From: Mesorhizobium sp. CU3 | GTDB lineage: Bacteria > Pseudomonadota > Alphaproteobacteria > Rhizobiales > Rhizobiaceae | Length of the DNA: 64,000 bases | Assembly: GCF_006442965.1 (NCBI RefSeq) | Contig: NZ_VFWX01000017.1 | Span: forward strand, 78,154 to 142,153 | Reading direction: 5' to 3' | Shown: piece after piece, positions 32,892 through 41,609 of the stretch | Position numbering within the stretch: the first letter of the stretch is position 1 | How the letters are laid out: each line of letters starts with the position of its first letter | The notes under the pieces: generated by a model | What the model was told of the DNA's origin: nothing | Seen by the model: the letters and a program-made list of their open reading frames with translations, nothing else | Databases searched by the model: none | Translations under genes and position numbers: made by a program

Positions 32892-34187
32892 TCAACGACC
32901 GAGCAACACCTCCACAGCCGCAGCAACGCCGAGAAGGCGCCGATCCTGCCCGTGCCTGCCCACCAGCATCAAACCAGCCGGCAGTGCCATACCCGGCATT
33001 GGCAATGAGATCGCGCAAAGGTCGAACTGGTTGGCGACCTGCGTGTTGCGCAAGAGCAGCCCTTCCGTTCTGTCGCGCAGCGCTTCGTCGCCGGCCATGG
33101 CGGCAATCGTCGGCGCGACCATCGGCACGGTCGGCAAGGCCAATACGTCGACGGAAGCCAGCCTTTGCTCCATGGCTGCTACAAGCTCCCCTCGCCGACG
33201 GATCGTATGGATATAGACCGAAGCGGGCACCGCCAGCGCGCGCGACAACGGCCCGGTGACATGCGGATCGACCGGCACGGAGGCGCCCGCCGTCAGCCAG
33301 TCGGCATGGACTTCCGCGCCCTCCATCGAGGCGATCGTGCCGCGCCTGGTGGCGGCGCGCATCTCGGCGACGAGATCGTCGATCGACAAATCGACGACGC
33401 GCGCGCCGGCCTGTCCGATCCTGCCGATGCAGTCCTCGAAGGCCGCGGCGACCTCCGCTTGCGTCTCGCTGAACAGCACGCCGCGCGCAATACCGACACG
33501 CAGGCCGGCAAGCGGAACCGGCTCAAGCGCAGCCGGCTCCTCGCCGGCCATGACCGCATCCGTGGCGGCGCAATCGGCGACGCTGCGCGCCAGCGGCCCG
33601 ATCGAATCCAGCGTCATCGACAGCGGGAAGGCGCCGTTTAGCGGCACGCGCCGTGCCGTCGGCTTGAAGCCGACGACACCGTTGAGGGCAGCCGGAATGC
33701 GCACCGAGCCGCCGGTATCGGAGCCTATCGAGATTTCGCTGGTGCCCTCGCCGACCGCGACGCCGGCTCCGGATGAAGACCCGCCGGGAATCAGGCTGGC
33801 GTCGACAGCATTGCCCGGCGTGCCGAAATGCGGGTTGTCGCCGATCGCGGTGAAGGCGAACTCGGTCATGTTGGTCTTGCTGATGACCACGGCGCCCGCC
33901 TGCCGGAGCCCTTGCACGATCGCCGCATCCCGCGTCGCCGGGGCGGCGTTGGCCAGCATCAACGAGCCGGCGGTCGTCGGCTCGCCGGCAACGTCGAATA
34001 GGTCCTTGATCGAGACGATGCGCCCGTCGAGCGGCCCGAGGCTGACGCCGGCCTTGCGGCGGGCGTCTGAAGCATCGGCGGCCGCGCGCGCGGCCTCGGC
34101 ATAGAGCTTCGTATAAACCTTCTCGTCGGCTGCCCGATTGGCAAGACGTGACAGGATGATTTCAAGACGGTCGCGAATAGATTGCAT
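32892..34187 (-). CDS. Amidase (amidase signature family)
   Basis: A 431-residue hydrolase with the Ser-cisSer-Lys triad: Lys61 (VSIKDLFD), the GGSSSGAG segment at 135-142 and nucleophile Ser161 (SDTGGS). Cleaves a carboxamide or related bond to release ammonia; natural substrate unknown. The ATG at 34187 was chosen; the frame continues upstream, but that part is a dispersed repeat. No operon partner: its neighbours run the opposite way. Confidence 0.88.
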   Translation of the reverse strand: MQSIRDRLEIILSRLANRAADEKVYTKLYAEAARAAADASDARRKAGVSLGPLDGRIVSIKDLFDVAGEPTTAGSLMLANAAPATRDAAIVQGLRQAGAVVISKTNMTEFAFTAIGDNPHFGTPGNAVDASLIPGGSSSGAGVAVGEGTSEISIGSDTGGSVRIPAALNGVVGFKPTARRVPLNGAFPLSMTLDSIGPLARSVADCAATDAVMAGEEPAALEPVPLAGLRVGIARGVLFSETQAEVAAAFEDCIGRIGQAGARVVDLSIDDLVAEMRAATRRGTIASMEGAEVHADWLTAGASVPVDPHVTGPLSRALAVPASVYIHTIRRRGELVAAMEQRLASVDVLALPTVPMVAPTIAAMAGDEALRDRTEGLLLRNTQVANQFDLCAISLPMPGMALPAGLMLVGRHGQDRRLLGVAAAVEVLLGR

Positions 34188-34224
34188 TTTCGATGTCGGA
34201 CCCCGCAAGCTTGCAACGTCTTCT

Positions 34225-34326
34225 AGAGCATGATCCCGAAAAGTGGGAACCGGTTTTCGGAGAAAGATCATGCTTCAACAAGAGTTAGATCAGGACGACG
34301 ATTCAACGAAACGTCATCCTGATCTA
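34225..34326. repeat. Rhizobial bipartite palindromic repeat
   Basis: First part starts AGAGCATGATCCCGAAAAG and includes AACCGGTTTTCGG and GATCATGCT. Second part is an inverted pair at 34286-34300 and 34312-34326 (TAGATCAGGA / TCCTGATCTA). This is a common intergenic element of rhizobia. It separates the amidase from the GFA gene. Confidence 0.8.
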
Positions 34327-34405
34327 GGCAGGTCTGTTTCAGGCCGGCGGAAGGGATAACCCGGCAAGCGTGCCTTTGCACCCTGCCAGCGATAGGAAGA
34401 TGCTG

Positions 34406-34753
34406 ATGCTGTACAAAGGCAGCTGCCACTGCGGCAAGGTGGCCTTCGAGGTCGAGGGCGAGCTCGGCATGGGCTTGCGCTGCAACTGTTCGATCTGCCG
34501 GCGCAAGGGCGCGCTGCTGTGGGCGGTGCCGCATGAAAAGCTCAACCTTGTCGCTTGGGGCGACGACCTTGGCCGCTACACTTTCGGCAAGGCTCGGATC
34601 GCGCATCGCTTCTGCCGCACCTGCGGCATTCATCCTTTCGCCGAAGATGTCAGCAAGGGCGGCGAACGCTCCGCCTATATCAACATCAACTGCCTCGACG
34701 AGGTCGACCTTGCGGCGATCGAAGTCTTCGAGTTCGACGGCCGCTCGGCCTGA
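34406..34753 (+). CDS. GFA/CENP-V family zinc protein
   Basis: A 115-residue protein of the family related to glutathione-dependent formaldehyde-activating enzyme. Zinc-binding cysteines are visible: Cys7 and Cys9 (SCHCG), Cys26, Cys28 and Cys31 (CNCSIC) and Cys70 and Cys73 (CRTCG). AGGAAG is six bases before the ATG at 34406; another ATG at 34400 is too close to it. Substrate unknown; many members do not use glutathione conjugates of formaldehyde. Confidence 0.85.
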   Translation: MLYKGSCHCGKVAFEVEGELGMGLRCNCSICRRKGALLWAVPHEKLNLVAWGDDLGRYTFGKARIAHRFCRTCGIHPFAEDVSKGGERSAYININCLDEVDLAAIEVFEFDGRSA

Positions 34754-34817
34754 TGTTCACGACGACGTCGGCCCGAGACCCTGCGGGACCACGGGCCGAC
34801 GCAAACGAACAGCCGGG

Positions 34818-36032
34818 CTATTCGGCTCGCTTCGGGCCGATCGAGAAGGTCACCAGGGCCGCGAGCAGCGTGGCGACCGCGCTATAGGCGAAGGCGCTGG
34901 CGACGCCGGCATGGTCGACCAGCAGGCCGCCGACGATCGCGCCGAGCGCAATCGCCACCTGGAAGGTCGCGACCATCAGCCCGCCGGCGCTCTCGGCCTG
35001 GTCGGGTGCTGCGCGCACCAGCCAGGTCTGCAGCCCGACCGGCACCGCGCCGAAGGCGAAGCCCCAGGCGGTAACGGCAATCGCTGCGGTGATCGGCGAA
35101 GCGCCGAGCGCAAGCAATGCCAGCGCCGACAAGGCGATCAGCAGCGGCGCTAGGCCGACGGCCATCTTGAGATTGCGCTCGGCCAGGAAGGCGCCGGCGA
35201 AATTGCCGAAGAAGCCGCCGACGCCATAGGCGAGCAGCACCAGCGAGATCGTCTCGATCCGCATCACCGGCACGGTCTCCAGGAAAGGCCGCACATAGGT
35301 GAAGCCGGCAAACTGCCCCGAGGCGACCAGCAGCACGACCAGCAGCGCGATGCGGATCATCGGCCGCTTCAGCACCTCGACCAGTGTGCGGAAGCTCGCC
35401 ACCGCCGTCGGCGGCAGGCTGGGCAGCGTGGCCAGCTGCGCTACGAGCGCCAGCGCGCCGACGACGGACGCGATCATGAAGGCGGTGCGCCAGCCCCAGA
35501 TGTCGCCGACATAGGCGCCGACCGGCGCCGCCGTCACGGTAGCGACCGAAACGCCGGTCAAGATGATCGACATGGCGCGCGGCACCAGCCGCATCGGCAC
35601 CAGACGGATCGCCATCGCCGCCGACATCGACCAAAAGCCGCCGAGCGCGATGCCCAGCACGACGCGGGCGAGAAGCAGCATGGTGAGCGATGAGGCGAAG
35701 GCGGCGAGCAGGTTAGAGACGATCAGCAGGACGGACAGGATCCACATCACCAGCCGGCGGTCGAGCCGCTTGGTGACGATGGCCATGGTGGGCGCCGCGA
35801 TGGCGCCGACCACCGCCGTCGCGGTCACCGCCTGGCCGGCGGCGCCTTCGCTGACGCCGAGGTCTTGCGCCAGCCGCGTCAGCAGGCTGGCGGGCAGGAA
35901 TTCGGCCGTCACCAGGCCGAAAACGCCGAGCGCCATCGAGATCACCGCACCCCAGGCAGGCTCGGTTCGCTCCTCGGATTCGGGTCGGTCGAGAACAGCG
36001 GCGTCGATGGCGCCTGTGGCGGGTTCGGTCAT
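34818..36032 (-). CDS. MFS transporter (drug/sugar efflux, DHA1 type)
   Basis: A 404-residue major facilitator with twelve predicted helices and the RLDRR loop between helices 2 and 3. The motif GVSVATVTAAPVGAYVGD of proton antiporters is in helix 5. Relatives export sugars, arabinose-like compounds or drugs. Divergent from an AraC regulator 169 bases away, which is the likely controller. Substrate not inferable. Confidence 0.87.
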   Translation of the reverse strand: MTEPATGAIDAAVLDRPESEERTEPAWGAVISMALGVFGLVTAEFLPASLLTRLAQDLGVSEGAAGQAVTATAVVGAIAAPTMAIVTKRLDRRLVMWILSVLLIVSNLLAAFASSLTMLLLARVVLGIALGGFWSMSAAMAIRLVPMRLVPRAMSIILTGVSVATVTAAPVGAYVGDIWGWRTAFMIASVVGALALVAQLATLPSLPPTAVASFRTLVEVLKRPMIRIALLVVLLVASGQFAGFTYVRPFLETVPVMRIETISLVLLAYGVGGFFGNFAGAFLAERNLKMAVGLAPLLIALSALALLALGASPITAAIAVTAWGFAFGAVPVGLQTWLVRAAPDQAESAGGLMVATFQVAIALGAIVGGLLVDHAGVASAFAYSAVATLLAALVTFSIGPKRAE

Positions 36033-36201
36033 GGCAAGTCTCCGATCTGATTGCGGCGCCAGCTAGGGGATCACCGGCTCAAGGCTCCACCCGTTACATG
36101 CTTCGGGTGCCGTTTCGGTGCGGCTTGGTTGCGGCGCAGCATTTGACTGCAAAGCAACATAGGGAGTGACTGGTTGGAGTTTCCATGCTAGAAACGCCAA
36201 A

Positions 36202-37182
36202 ATGAATTACAATTCGTCCAAATCGACTTTGGTCACGTCCGGTGATCCGCTGACCGACATGCTGCGCGGCCTGCGTTTGGACGGTGTCGATTACGGCCGC
36301 TGTGTGCTCGGCGAGCCCTGGGCGGTCTCCTTCCCGGCACAGAAGGCCGCACGCTTCCATTTCATCGGACAACAGGGCTGCTGGCTGCTCACGCCGGCGA
36401 AGGAATGGACCCAGTTGTCGGTCGGCGATGCGCTACTGATCCCGCGCGGCGACGAACATATTCTGGCCAGCGCGCCCGGCGTGCCGCCGGTGCCCATCGG
36501 CCGTTACACGATCGAGCCGATCTGCGAGAACGTCTACGACGTCTCCAACGGCTGCGACGGCTGCAAGACCCTTTTGTTTTGCGGCAGCATGCATTTCAAT
36601 CTCGACGGCTCGCATCCGCTGCTGGAGATGATGCCCGCTTTGATGCAGGCGCATAAATTGATGGCCAATGCGCCGGGCATCCAGCATCTGCTCGATGCGA
36701 TGGCCGGCGAAGTGACGATGGACAGGGTCGGCTCGGGCGGGATCCTCGCCCGCCTTGCCGACGTGCTTGCCGCCACCATCATCCGCTCCTGGGTCGAGAA
36801 TGGCTGCGGCGACGCCACCGGCTGGATCGCCGCCGTGCGCAATCCCGATGTCGGCAAGGTGCTCGCCGCCATCCATTTGCAGCCGGAGCGCGACTGGACG
36901 GTCGAAGCGCTGGCCGACGAGATGGGCGCCTCGCGCTCGGCCTTCGCACAGCGCTTCGCCACCGTCGTCGGCGAAACGCCGGCTAAATATGTCCTGCGCG
37001 TGCGCATGCATCAGGCCAGGCAATGGCTGACACGCGACGGCATGCGGGTCTCGGTAGCTGCCGCAAGGCTGGGCTACGATTCGGAAGCCTCCTTCAGCCG
37101 CGCCTTCAAGCGCGTGATGGGCGAAGCCCCAAGCCACTTCCGCGCCACGGCCGGCGGCGACGAGCGGACTTCAGGCGTGTAA
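36202..37182 (+). CDS. AraC-family regulator with cupin_6 domain
   Basis: A 326-residue regulator. Residues about 10-190 form an N-terminal cupin-type ligand domain (cupin_6). The C-terminal AraC domain has two helix-turn-helix units (WTVEALADEMGASRSAFAQRF and VSVAAARLGYDSEASFSRAFKR). A CDGC pair near residue 118 may respond to metal or redox. It diverges from the MFS gene and probably regulates it. The ATG at 36202 was chosen; the frame is open to 36166. Confidence 0.87.
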   Translation: MNYNSSKSTLVTSGDPLTDMLRGLRLDGVDYGRCVLGEPWAVSFPAQKAARFHFIGQQGCWLLTPAKEWTQLSVGDALLIPRGDEHILASAPGVPPVPIGRYTIEPICENVYDVSNGCDGCKTLLFCGSMHFNLDGSHPLLEMMPALMQAHKLMANAPGIQHLLDAMAGEVTMDRVGSGGILARLADVLAATIIRSWVENGCGDATGWIAAVRNPDVGKVLAAIHLQPERDWTVEALADEMGASRSAFAQRFATVVGETPAKYVLRVRMHQARQWLTRDGMRVSVAAARLGYDSEASFSRAFKRVMGEAPSHFRATAGGDERTSGV

Positions 37183-37186
37183 CTGG

Positions 37187-37230
37187 AGCAAATTCCAGGA
37201 ACCACGGTTTGGCCTAGAATTTCGCAAAAA
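37187..37230. repeat. Degenerate dispersed repeat
   Basis: GGAGCAAATTCCAGGAA...CGGTTT...GAATTTCGCAAAA resembles the element at 63101 with many changes. Lies between the AraC gene and the end of the CUT1 operon. Confidence 0.4.
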
Positions 37231-37276
37231 CGGGAGATTGCGTTATGGCCCTGCGGCCGGCAACAGGGCCGGACTA

Positions 37277-38362
37277 CTATCCTGCGTGGCGCAGGCTGAC
37301 GCCGCTGCCCTTGTCGAACAGCACCACCTTCTCCGGATTCCAGGCGAAGCGAACCGGCTGCTCGATCGCGACGGCGGTCCTCGCGGGCACAGTCGCGCGC
37401 AGCATCGTATCGCCGACCCTCAGCGTGACGATCTTCTCGACGCCGTGGTTCTCGACATCGTGGACCTGCGCCTCCACCGGCGCGCCGCTCTCCAGATAGA
37501 CATCCTCGGGGCGGATGCCGAAGACGAGCGGGCGACCCTCCGCCCCGCCACTCGTCCTGGTTCCCCCGGAAAGCGGCAGTTCGAAATTCATCGGCGCCAT
37601 CACCGCTCGGTTGTCGACCAGCCTGCCGTCGATCAGGTTCATCGGCGGCGAACCTACGAAACTCGCGACATAGGTGTCGCGGGGATTGTTGTAGATCTCC
37701 TGCGGCGTGCCGGTCTGGATGATGCGGCCATGGTTGAGCACGCCGACTTTGTCGCCCATCGACATCGCCTCGATCTGGTCGTGGGTGACGAACAGGAAGG
37801 TGGCGCCGAGCTGCATCTGCAGGTTCTTCAATTCCGTGCGCAGCGCTTCGCGCAATTTGGCGTCGAGCGCCGACAGCGGCTCATCCATCAGGAACACGCG
37901 CGGCTTGCGCACGATGGCGCGGCCGATCGAGACGCGCTGCATCTCGCCGCCCGACAGCCGGTCGGTCTTGCGGTCGAGCAGGTGCTCGATTCTCAGCGTA
38001 CGCGCCGCGCGCGCGACGCGGTCCTTGATCTCGGCATCGGGCAGCCGACGGATCTTCGGCTTCAGCGGGAATTCGAGGTTCTCGCGCACCGTGTAGCGCG
38101 GATAGAGCGAGTATTGCTGCAGCACCAGCGCCACGTCGCGCTCGGCCGCCCCCCATCCGGCGACGTCGACGCCGTCGATCAGGACCTGGCCCTCGGTCGG
38201 CTTCTCCAGCCCGGCGATCAGCCGCAAGGTCGTCGTCTTGCCGGCGCCGGTTTCGCCGAGCAGCACGAAGAACTCGCCGTCGGCGATGTCGAGGTTCAAG
38301 CCGGTCAGCGCGGTATGGCCACCGAACTTCTTGGTGATGTTCCTGAGCTCGATATGGGCCAT
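37277..38362 (-). CDS. CUT1 sugar ABC importer ATPase (second)
   Basis: A 361-residue MalK/UgpC-type ATPase. Walker A GETGAGKTT, signature LSGGEMQRVSIGRA and Walker B FLMDEPLSALD are followed by an OB-fold regulatory domain from about residue 240. Last gene of the operon, and its ATG overlaps the stop of the other ATPase by one base. Two different MalK-type subunits in one operon suggest a heterodimer, as in the rhizobial glycerol importer. Confidence 0.9.
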   Translation of the reverse strand: MAHIELRNITKKFGGHTALTGLNLDIADGEFFVLLGETGAGKTTTLRLIAGLEKPTEGQVLIDGVDVAGWGAAERDVALVLQQYSLYPRYTVRENLEFPLKPKIRRLPDAEIKDRVARAARTLRIEHLLDRKTDRLSGGEMQRVSIGRAIVRKPRVFLMDEPLSALDAKLREALRTELKNLQMQLGATFLFVTHDQIEAMSMGDKVGVLNHGRIIQTGTPQEIYNNPRDTYVASFVGSPPMNLIDGRLVDNRAVMAPMNFELPLSGGTRTSGGAEGRPLVFGIRPEDVYLESGAPVEAQVHDVENHGVEKIVTLRVGDTMLRATVPARTAVAIEQPVRFAWNPEKVVLFDKGSGVSLRHAG

Positions 38363-39465
38363 TACAGCCTCACCCCCAATGACTTGCCGCTTGCCGTGTC
38401 GAAGAAATGCGCCTGCTCCGGATCGATGCGGGCATGGACCTTCTCGCCCGGCCCCGAAACGTAACCGGCCTTGGTCCGGGCGCGCAGCATCTTGGAGCCG
38501 ACCTTGAGATCGACGATGTCGAAGGAGCCGAGCGGCTCGATGATCTGCGCCTCGACCGGCATGTAGCCCGGCGCGGCTTCGCGCCGGACGAGCACTCCCT
38601 CGGGACGGATGCCGAGCGTCAGGCCGCCACTGGAGTGCCCGTTGAGCTTGGACAAAAGCTCACGCGGAAATTCGAAACCGCCCGGCGCCTCGCCGATCGA
38701 CACGCGCGCCGCATTGGCCTCCCCGGCGACGCCGGCCTCGACGATGTTCATCACCGGGCTGCCGACGAATTGCGCCACGAACAAATTGGCCGGGCGCGAA
38801 TAGACGTCGTCCGGCGTGCCGACCTGCTGGATGAAGCCCTCATGCATGATGACGATGCGGTCGGCCAGGCTCATCGCCTCGATCTGGTCGTGGGTGACGT
38901 AGATCGTCGTCGAGCCCTGCTTGACGTGCAGGCGCTTGATCTCGGCCCGCATCTCCTCGCGCAGCTTGGCGTCGAGCGCCCCGATCGGCTCGTCCATCAG
39001 CATCGCCTTGGGGCGCCGCACCAGCGCGCGCCCGATCGCCACGCGCTGCATGTCGCCGCCGGAGAGCGCCGACGGCTTCTTCTCGAGCAGGTCGCTGATA
39101 CGCAGGACGCGGGCGACCTCGCGCACCGCCTTGTCGACCTCGCCGCTGCCCATGCGGGTGGCGCGCAGCGGAAAGGCGATATTCTCGAAAACGTTCATGT
39201 GCGGGTAGAGCGAGAAAGACTGGAACACCATGGCGATGTCGCGGTCGGCGGCCTTGAGATGCTGCACCGCCTTGCCGTCGATCAGGATGTCGCCCTTGTC
39301 GATCGTCTCCAGCCCGGCGATGGCGCGCAGCGTCGTCGTCTTGCCACAGCCCGACTGCCCGAGCAGCACGATGAACTCGTTGTCTGCGATGGCTAGGTTG
39401 AGGTTGTGGATGACCTGGACGGCGCCGAAGAATTTCTCGATGCCGCGAAGTTCTATCTGCGTCAC
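38362..39465 (-). CDS. CUT1 sugar ABC importer ATPase (first)
   Basis: A 367-residue MalK/UgpC-type ATPase. Walker A GQSGCGKTT, signature LSGGDMQRVAIGRA and Walker B MLMDEPIGALD are intact, with a C-terminal OB-fold domain. Starts within the end of the small membrane-protein gene (four-base overlap), so translation is probably coupled. Works with the second ATPase at 37277. Confidence 0.9.
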   Translation of the reverse strand: MTQIELRGIEKFFGAVQVIHNLNLAIADNEFIVLLGQSGCGKTTTLRAIAGLETIDKGDILIDGKAVQHLKAADRDIAMVFQSFSLYPHMNVFENIAFPLRATRMGSGEVDKAVREVARVLRISDLLEKKPSALSGGDMQRVAIGRALVRRPKAMLMDEPIGALDAKLREEMRAEIKRLHVKQGSTTIYVTHDQIEAMSLADRIVIMHEGFIQQVGTPDDVYSRPANLFVAQFVGSPVMNIVEAGVAGEANAARVSIGEAPGGFEFPRELLSKLNGHSSGGLTLGIRPEGVLVRREAAPGYMPVEAQIIEPLGSFDIVDLKVGSKMLRARTKAGYVSGPGEKVHARIDPEQAHFFDTASGKSLGVRL

Positions 39466-39683
39466 TGCCGGGCCCCCTCATGCGCCGCGGCGCCGGTTTC
39501 TTCTGCGCGCTCCGGCGCGATCTTGGACGTGATGTTGAAGCCGATCAGCCCGGCCAGGATGATCGTCACGCCATAGGAATGCAGGCCAAGGCTCCATGGC
39601 TGGCAAAGCGCGACGATGCCCAGCACCATCAGGATCTGCGAGGCCGGCAGAAGATACTTCTGGTTGACGGCGCGAAAGCTCAT
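39462..39683 (-). CDS. Small two-helix membrane protein of the importer operon
   Basis: A 73-residue protein with two hydrophobic segments (about residues 14-30 and 36-52) and a charged tail. It lies between the permeases and ATPases, overlapping both neighbours by four bases, which is strong evidence that it is translated as part of the transporter. The position recalls the small membrane protein (DUF2160) of rhizobial glycerol importers, but I cannot confirm homology. Possibly a transporter accessory subunit. Confidence 0.7.
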   Translation of the reverse strand: MSFRAVNQKYLLPASQILMVLGIVALCQPWSLGLHSYGVTIILAGLIGFNITSKIAPERAEETGAAAHEGARQ

Positions 39684-40636
39684 TTGCGGATCGCTCCGAA
39701 GGTCACACCCCGCAGCAGGTGGTTGCGCAGCAGGAAGGTGAAGATCGCGACCGGAAGCAGGAACAGGAAGGTGCCTGCCGCGATCGTCGTCCAGTCCGGC
39801 AGGCCGGAGCCGATCTGCGATGGGATGAAGGGCGGCGCCGTCTGCGCGCGTCGGTTGGTCATGATCAGCGCGAAGGCGTATTCGTTCCAGGCGGTGATGA
39901 AGCAGAACACGGCGGTGGCGGCGATGCCGGTCGCAGCTTCCGGCAGCACGATCTTGAAGAAGGCCTGCATGCGCGTGTAGCCGTCGACGAGCGCTGCTTC
40001 CTCATATTCCTTCGGGATCTCGTCCATGAAGCCCTTCATCAGCCAGACCGAGAAGGACAGGTTGAAGGCGACGTAGAGGATGATCAGGCCGATATGCGAA
40101 TCGTTGAGGCCGACCATCCGGTACATCAGGAACATCGGTATTGCGACCACGACCGGCGGCAGCATGCGCGTCGACAGGATGAAGAACAGAAGGTCCGCTT
40201 CGCCCGCGATCTTGAAGCGCGAGAAGCCGTAGGCGGTGAAAGTTCCCATGCCGACGGCGAGCACCGTGCTGATCACCGCCACGATAAGGCTGTTCATGAA
40301 GCGGTTGGGATATTGCGAAAGCTGCACGTCCTTGCCGACCTTCAGCACCCGCTCGCCGCCGTCATAGATGCGCTTTTCCCACCAGGGCGCCGCCTCGTAG
40401 ACCTGCGGCTCGACGGGCTTCTGCATCTGCACGCGCTTGGTGAACAGACGGATGAAGGGCGTGACTTCCGGCTGGAAGAGGACGGTCGGCGGCACGCTGA
40501 CGGCGAGTTCCTTCGGCTTGAACGCGGTGGAGGCGATCCAGTAGATCGGCGCAAGGAAAATCAGCGTCGCGACCAGCACCGCGACGATTGCCGCGCGGTT
40601 GAGGGCAACCTCGGAAGAAGTGCGGACGGCGGCCAT
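39680..40636 (-). CDS. CUT1 sugar ABC importer permease, MalG type
   Basis: A 318-residue integral membrane protein with six helices. The coupling motif EEAALVDGYTRMQAFFKIVLPEA is the EAA loop that contacts the ATPases. A long periplasmic region (about residues 40-110) follows helix 1. It starts one base after the stop of the MalF-type gene. Substrate unknown. Confidence 0.92.
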   Translation of the reverse strand: MAAVRTSSEVALNRAAIVAVLVATLIFLAPIYWIASTAFKPKELAVSVPPTVLFQPEVTPFIRLFTKRVQMQKPVEPQVYEAAPWWEKRIYDGGERVLKVGKDVQLSQYPNRFMNSLIVAVISTVLAVGMGTFTAYGFSRFKIAGEADLLFFILSTRMLPPVVVAIPMFLMYRMVGLNDSHIGLIILYVAFNLSFSVWLMKGFMDEIPKEYEEAALVDGYTRMQAFFKIVLPEAATGIAATAVFCFITAWNEYAFALIMTNRRAQTAPPFIPSQIGSGLPDWTTIAAGTFLFLLPVAIFTFLLRNHLLRGVTFGAIRK

Positions 40637-40637
40637 G

Positions 40638-41543
40638 TCAGCGCTCCTTCACCTTGTTGAGGTACTTCACGTAGAGGTTGGTGATGGCCAGCACCATGAT
40701 CAGCACGATGTAGGCCAGCGCACAGGACTTGCCGGTATCCCACTGCTGGAAGGCCTGCTTGTAGAGCCGGATCGCGATCAGTTCGGCGGTCGGCTGGGTG
40801 GTCATCGTGTAGGCGATGTCGAAGGTCTTGAAGGCCTCCATGGTGCGGAAGATCAGCGCGATAAGCAGGATCGGCGAGACCAGCGGCAAGGTGATGCGGG
40901 TGAAGGTGTACCACCAGCCGGCGCGGTCGATCGCCGCCGCTTCGTAGAGATGCTGCGGCACGGCCGACAAGCCGGCGAGCGAGAGCAGCATGACGAAGGG
41001 CGACCACATCCAGATGTCGGTGATCGCGACCGCATAGAGCGCGCTGTCGGGATTGGACAGCCAGGCAAAGTCGCCCAGGCCGAAGACGTAGTTGATCGGT
41101 CCCCAGGACGGGCTGTAGAGCAGCTGCCAGAACAGGCCGACCACCGCCGCCGACATCATCATCGGCAACAAAAGCAGCGTGGTGATCAGACCCTTCATCG
41201 GGAAGCTGCGGTTGAGCAGCAGCGCCAGACCGAAGCCGACGATCATCTGCCCGGCGACGGATACGATGACGTATTTCGCGGTGATGACGAAGTTCGACCA
41301 GATGTGGTCGTCGCTCAGCAGTTCGCGATAGTTCTGCAGGCCGACGAACTGCCAGGGCTCTGTGCGGTTGGCGGCGAAATTGGTGAAGGAATAGCCCAGC
41401 GAATAGATCAGCGGGAAGATGTTGAAGACGATCAGGAAAACCAGCGTCGGGATGATGAACAGGTTGCGGATGGTCAGATCCGACCAGCCGCGCGCGGCGG
41501 CCCTGGAGGCCGGATCGAGATGGGTGAGGGCTACCGAAGCCAA
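40638..41543 (-). CDS. CUT1 sugar ABC importer permease, MalF type
   Basis: A 301-residue membrane protein with six helices and the EAA loop YEAAAIDRAGWWYTFTRITLP. Pairs with the MalG-type permease. A hairpin in the 66-base gap separates it from the binding-protein gene upstream. Confidence 0.92.
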   Translation of the reverse strand: MASVALTHLDPASRAAARGWSDLTIRNLFIIPTLVFLIVFNIFPLIYSLGYSFTNFAANRTEPWQFVGLQNYRELLSDDHIWSNFVITAKYVIVSVAGQMIVGFGLALLLNRSFPMKGLITTLLLLPMMMSAAVVGLFWQLLYSPSWGPINYVFGLGDFAWLSNPDSALYAVAITDIWMWSPFVMLLSLAGLSAVPQHLYEAAAIDRAGWWYTFTRITLPLVSPILLIALIFRTMEAFKTFDIAYTMTTQPTAELIAIRLYKQAFQQWDTGKSCALAYIVLIMVLAITNLYVKYLNKVKER

Positions 41544-41565
41544 CGAATGTCTCCCTGAAAACAGG

Positions 41566-41596
41566 AATGCCGGAGGGGAAACCCTCCTCCGGCATT
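41566..41596 (-). promoter_or_regulatory. Intercistronic hairpin after the binding-protein gene
   Basis: AATGCCGGAGG (41566-41576) and CCTCCGGCATT (41586-41596) form a perfect 11-base stem with a nine-base loop. It begins 13 bases after the binding-protein stop in the direction of transcription. The following U content is weak, so stabilisation or partial termination is likely. Confidence 0.65.
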
Positions 41597-41609
41597 CTGC
41601 CTGCGATGC

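Noticed and set aside
34188..34271. N-terminal extension of the amidase
   Set aside because: The extra codons lie in a dispersed rhizobial repeat and do not resemble the amidase N-terminus.
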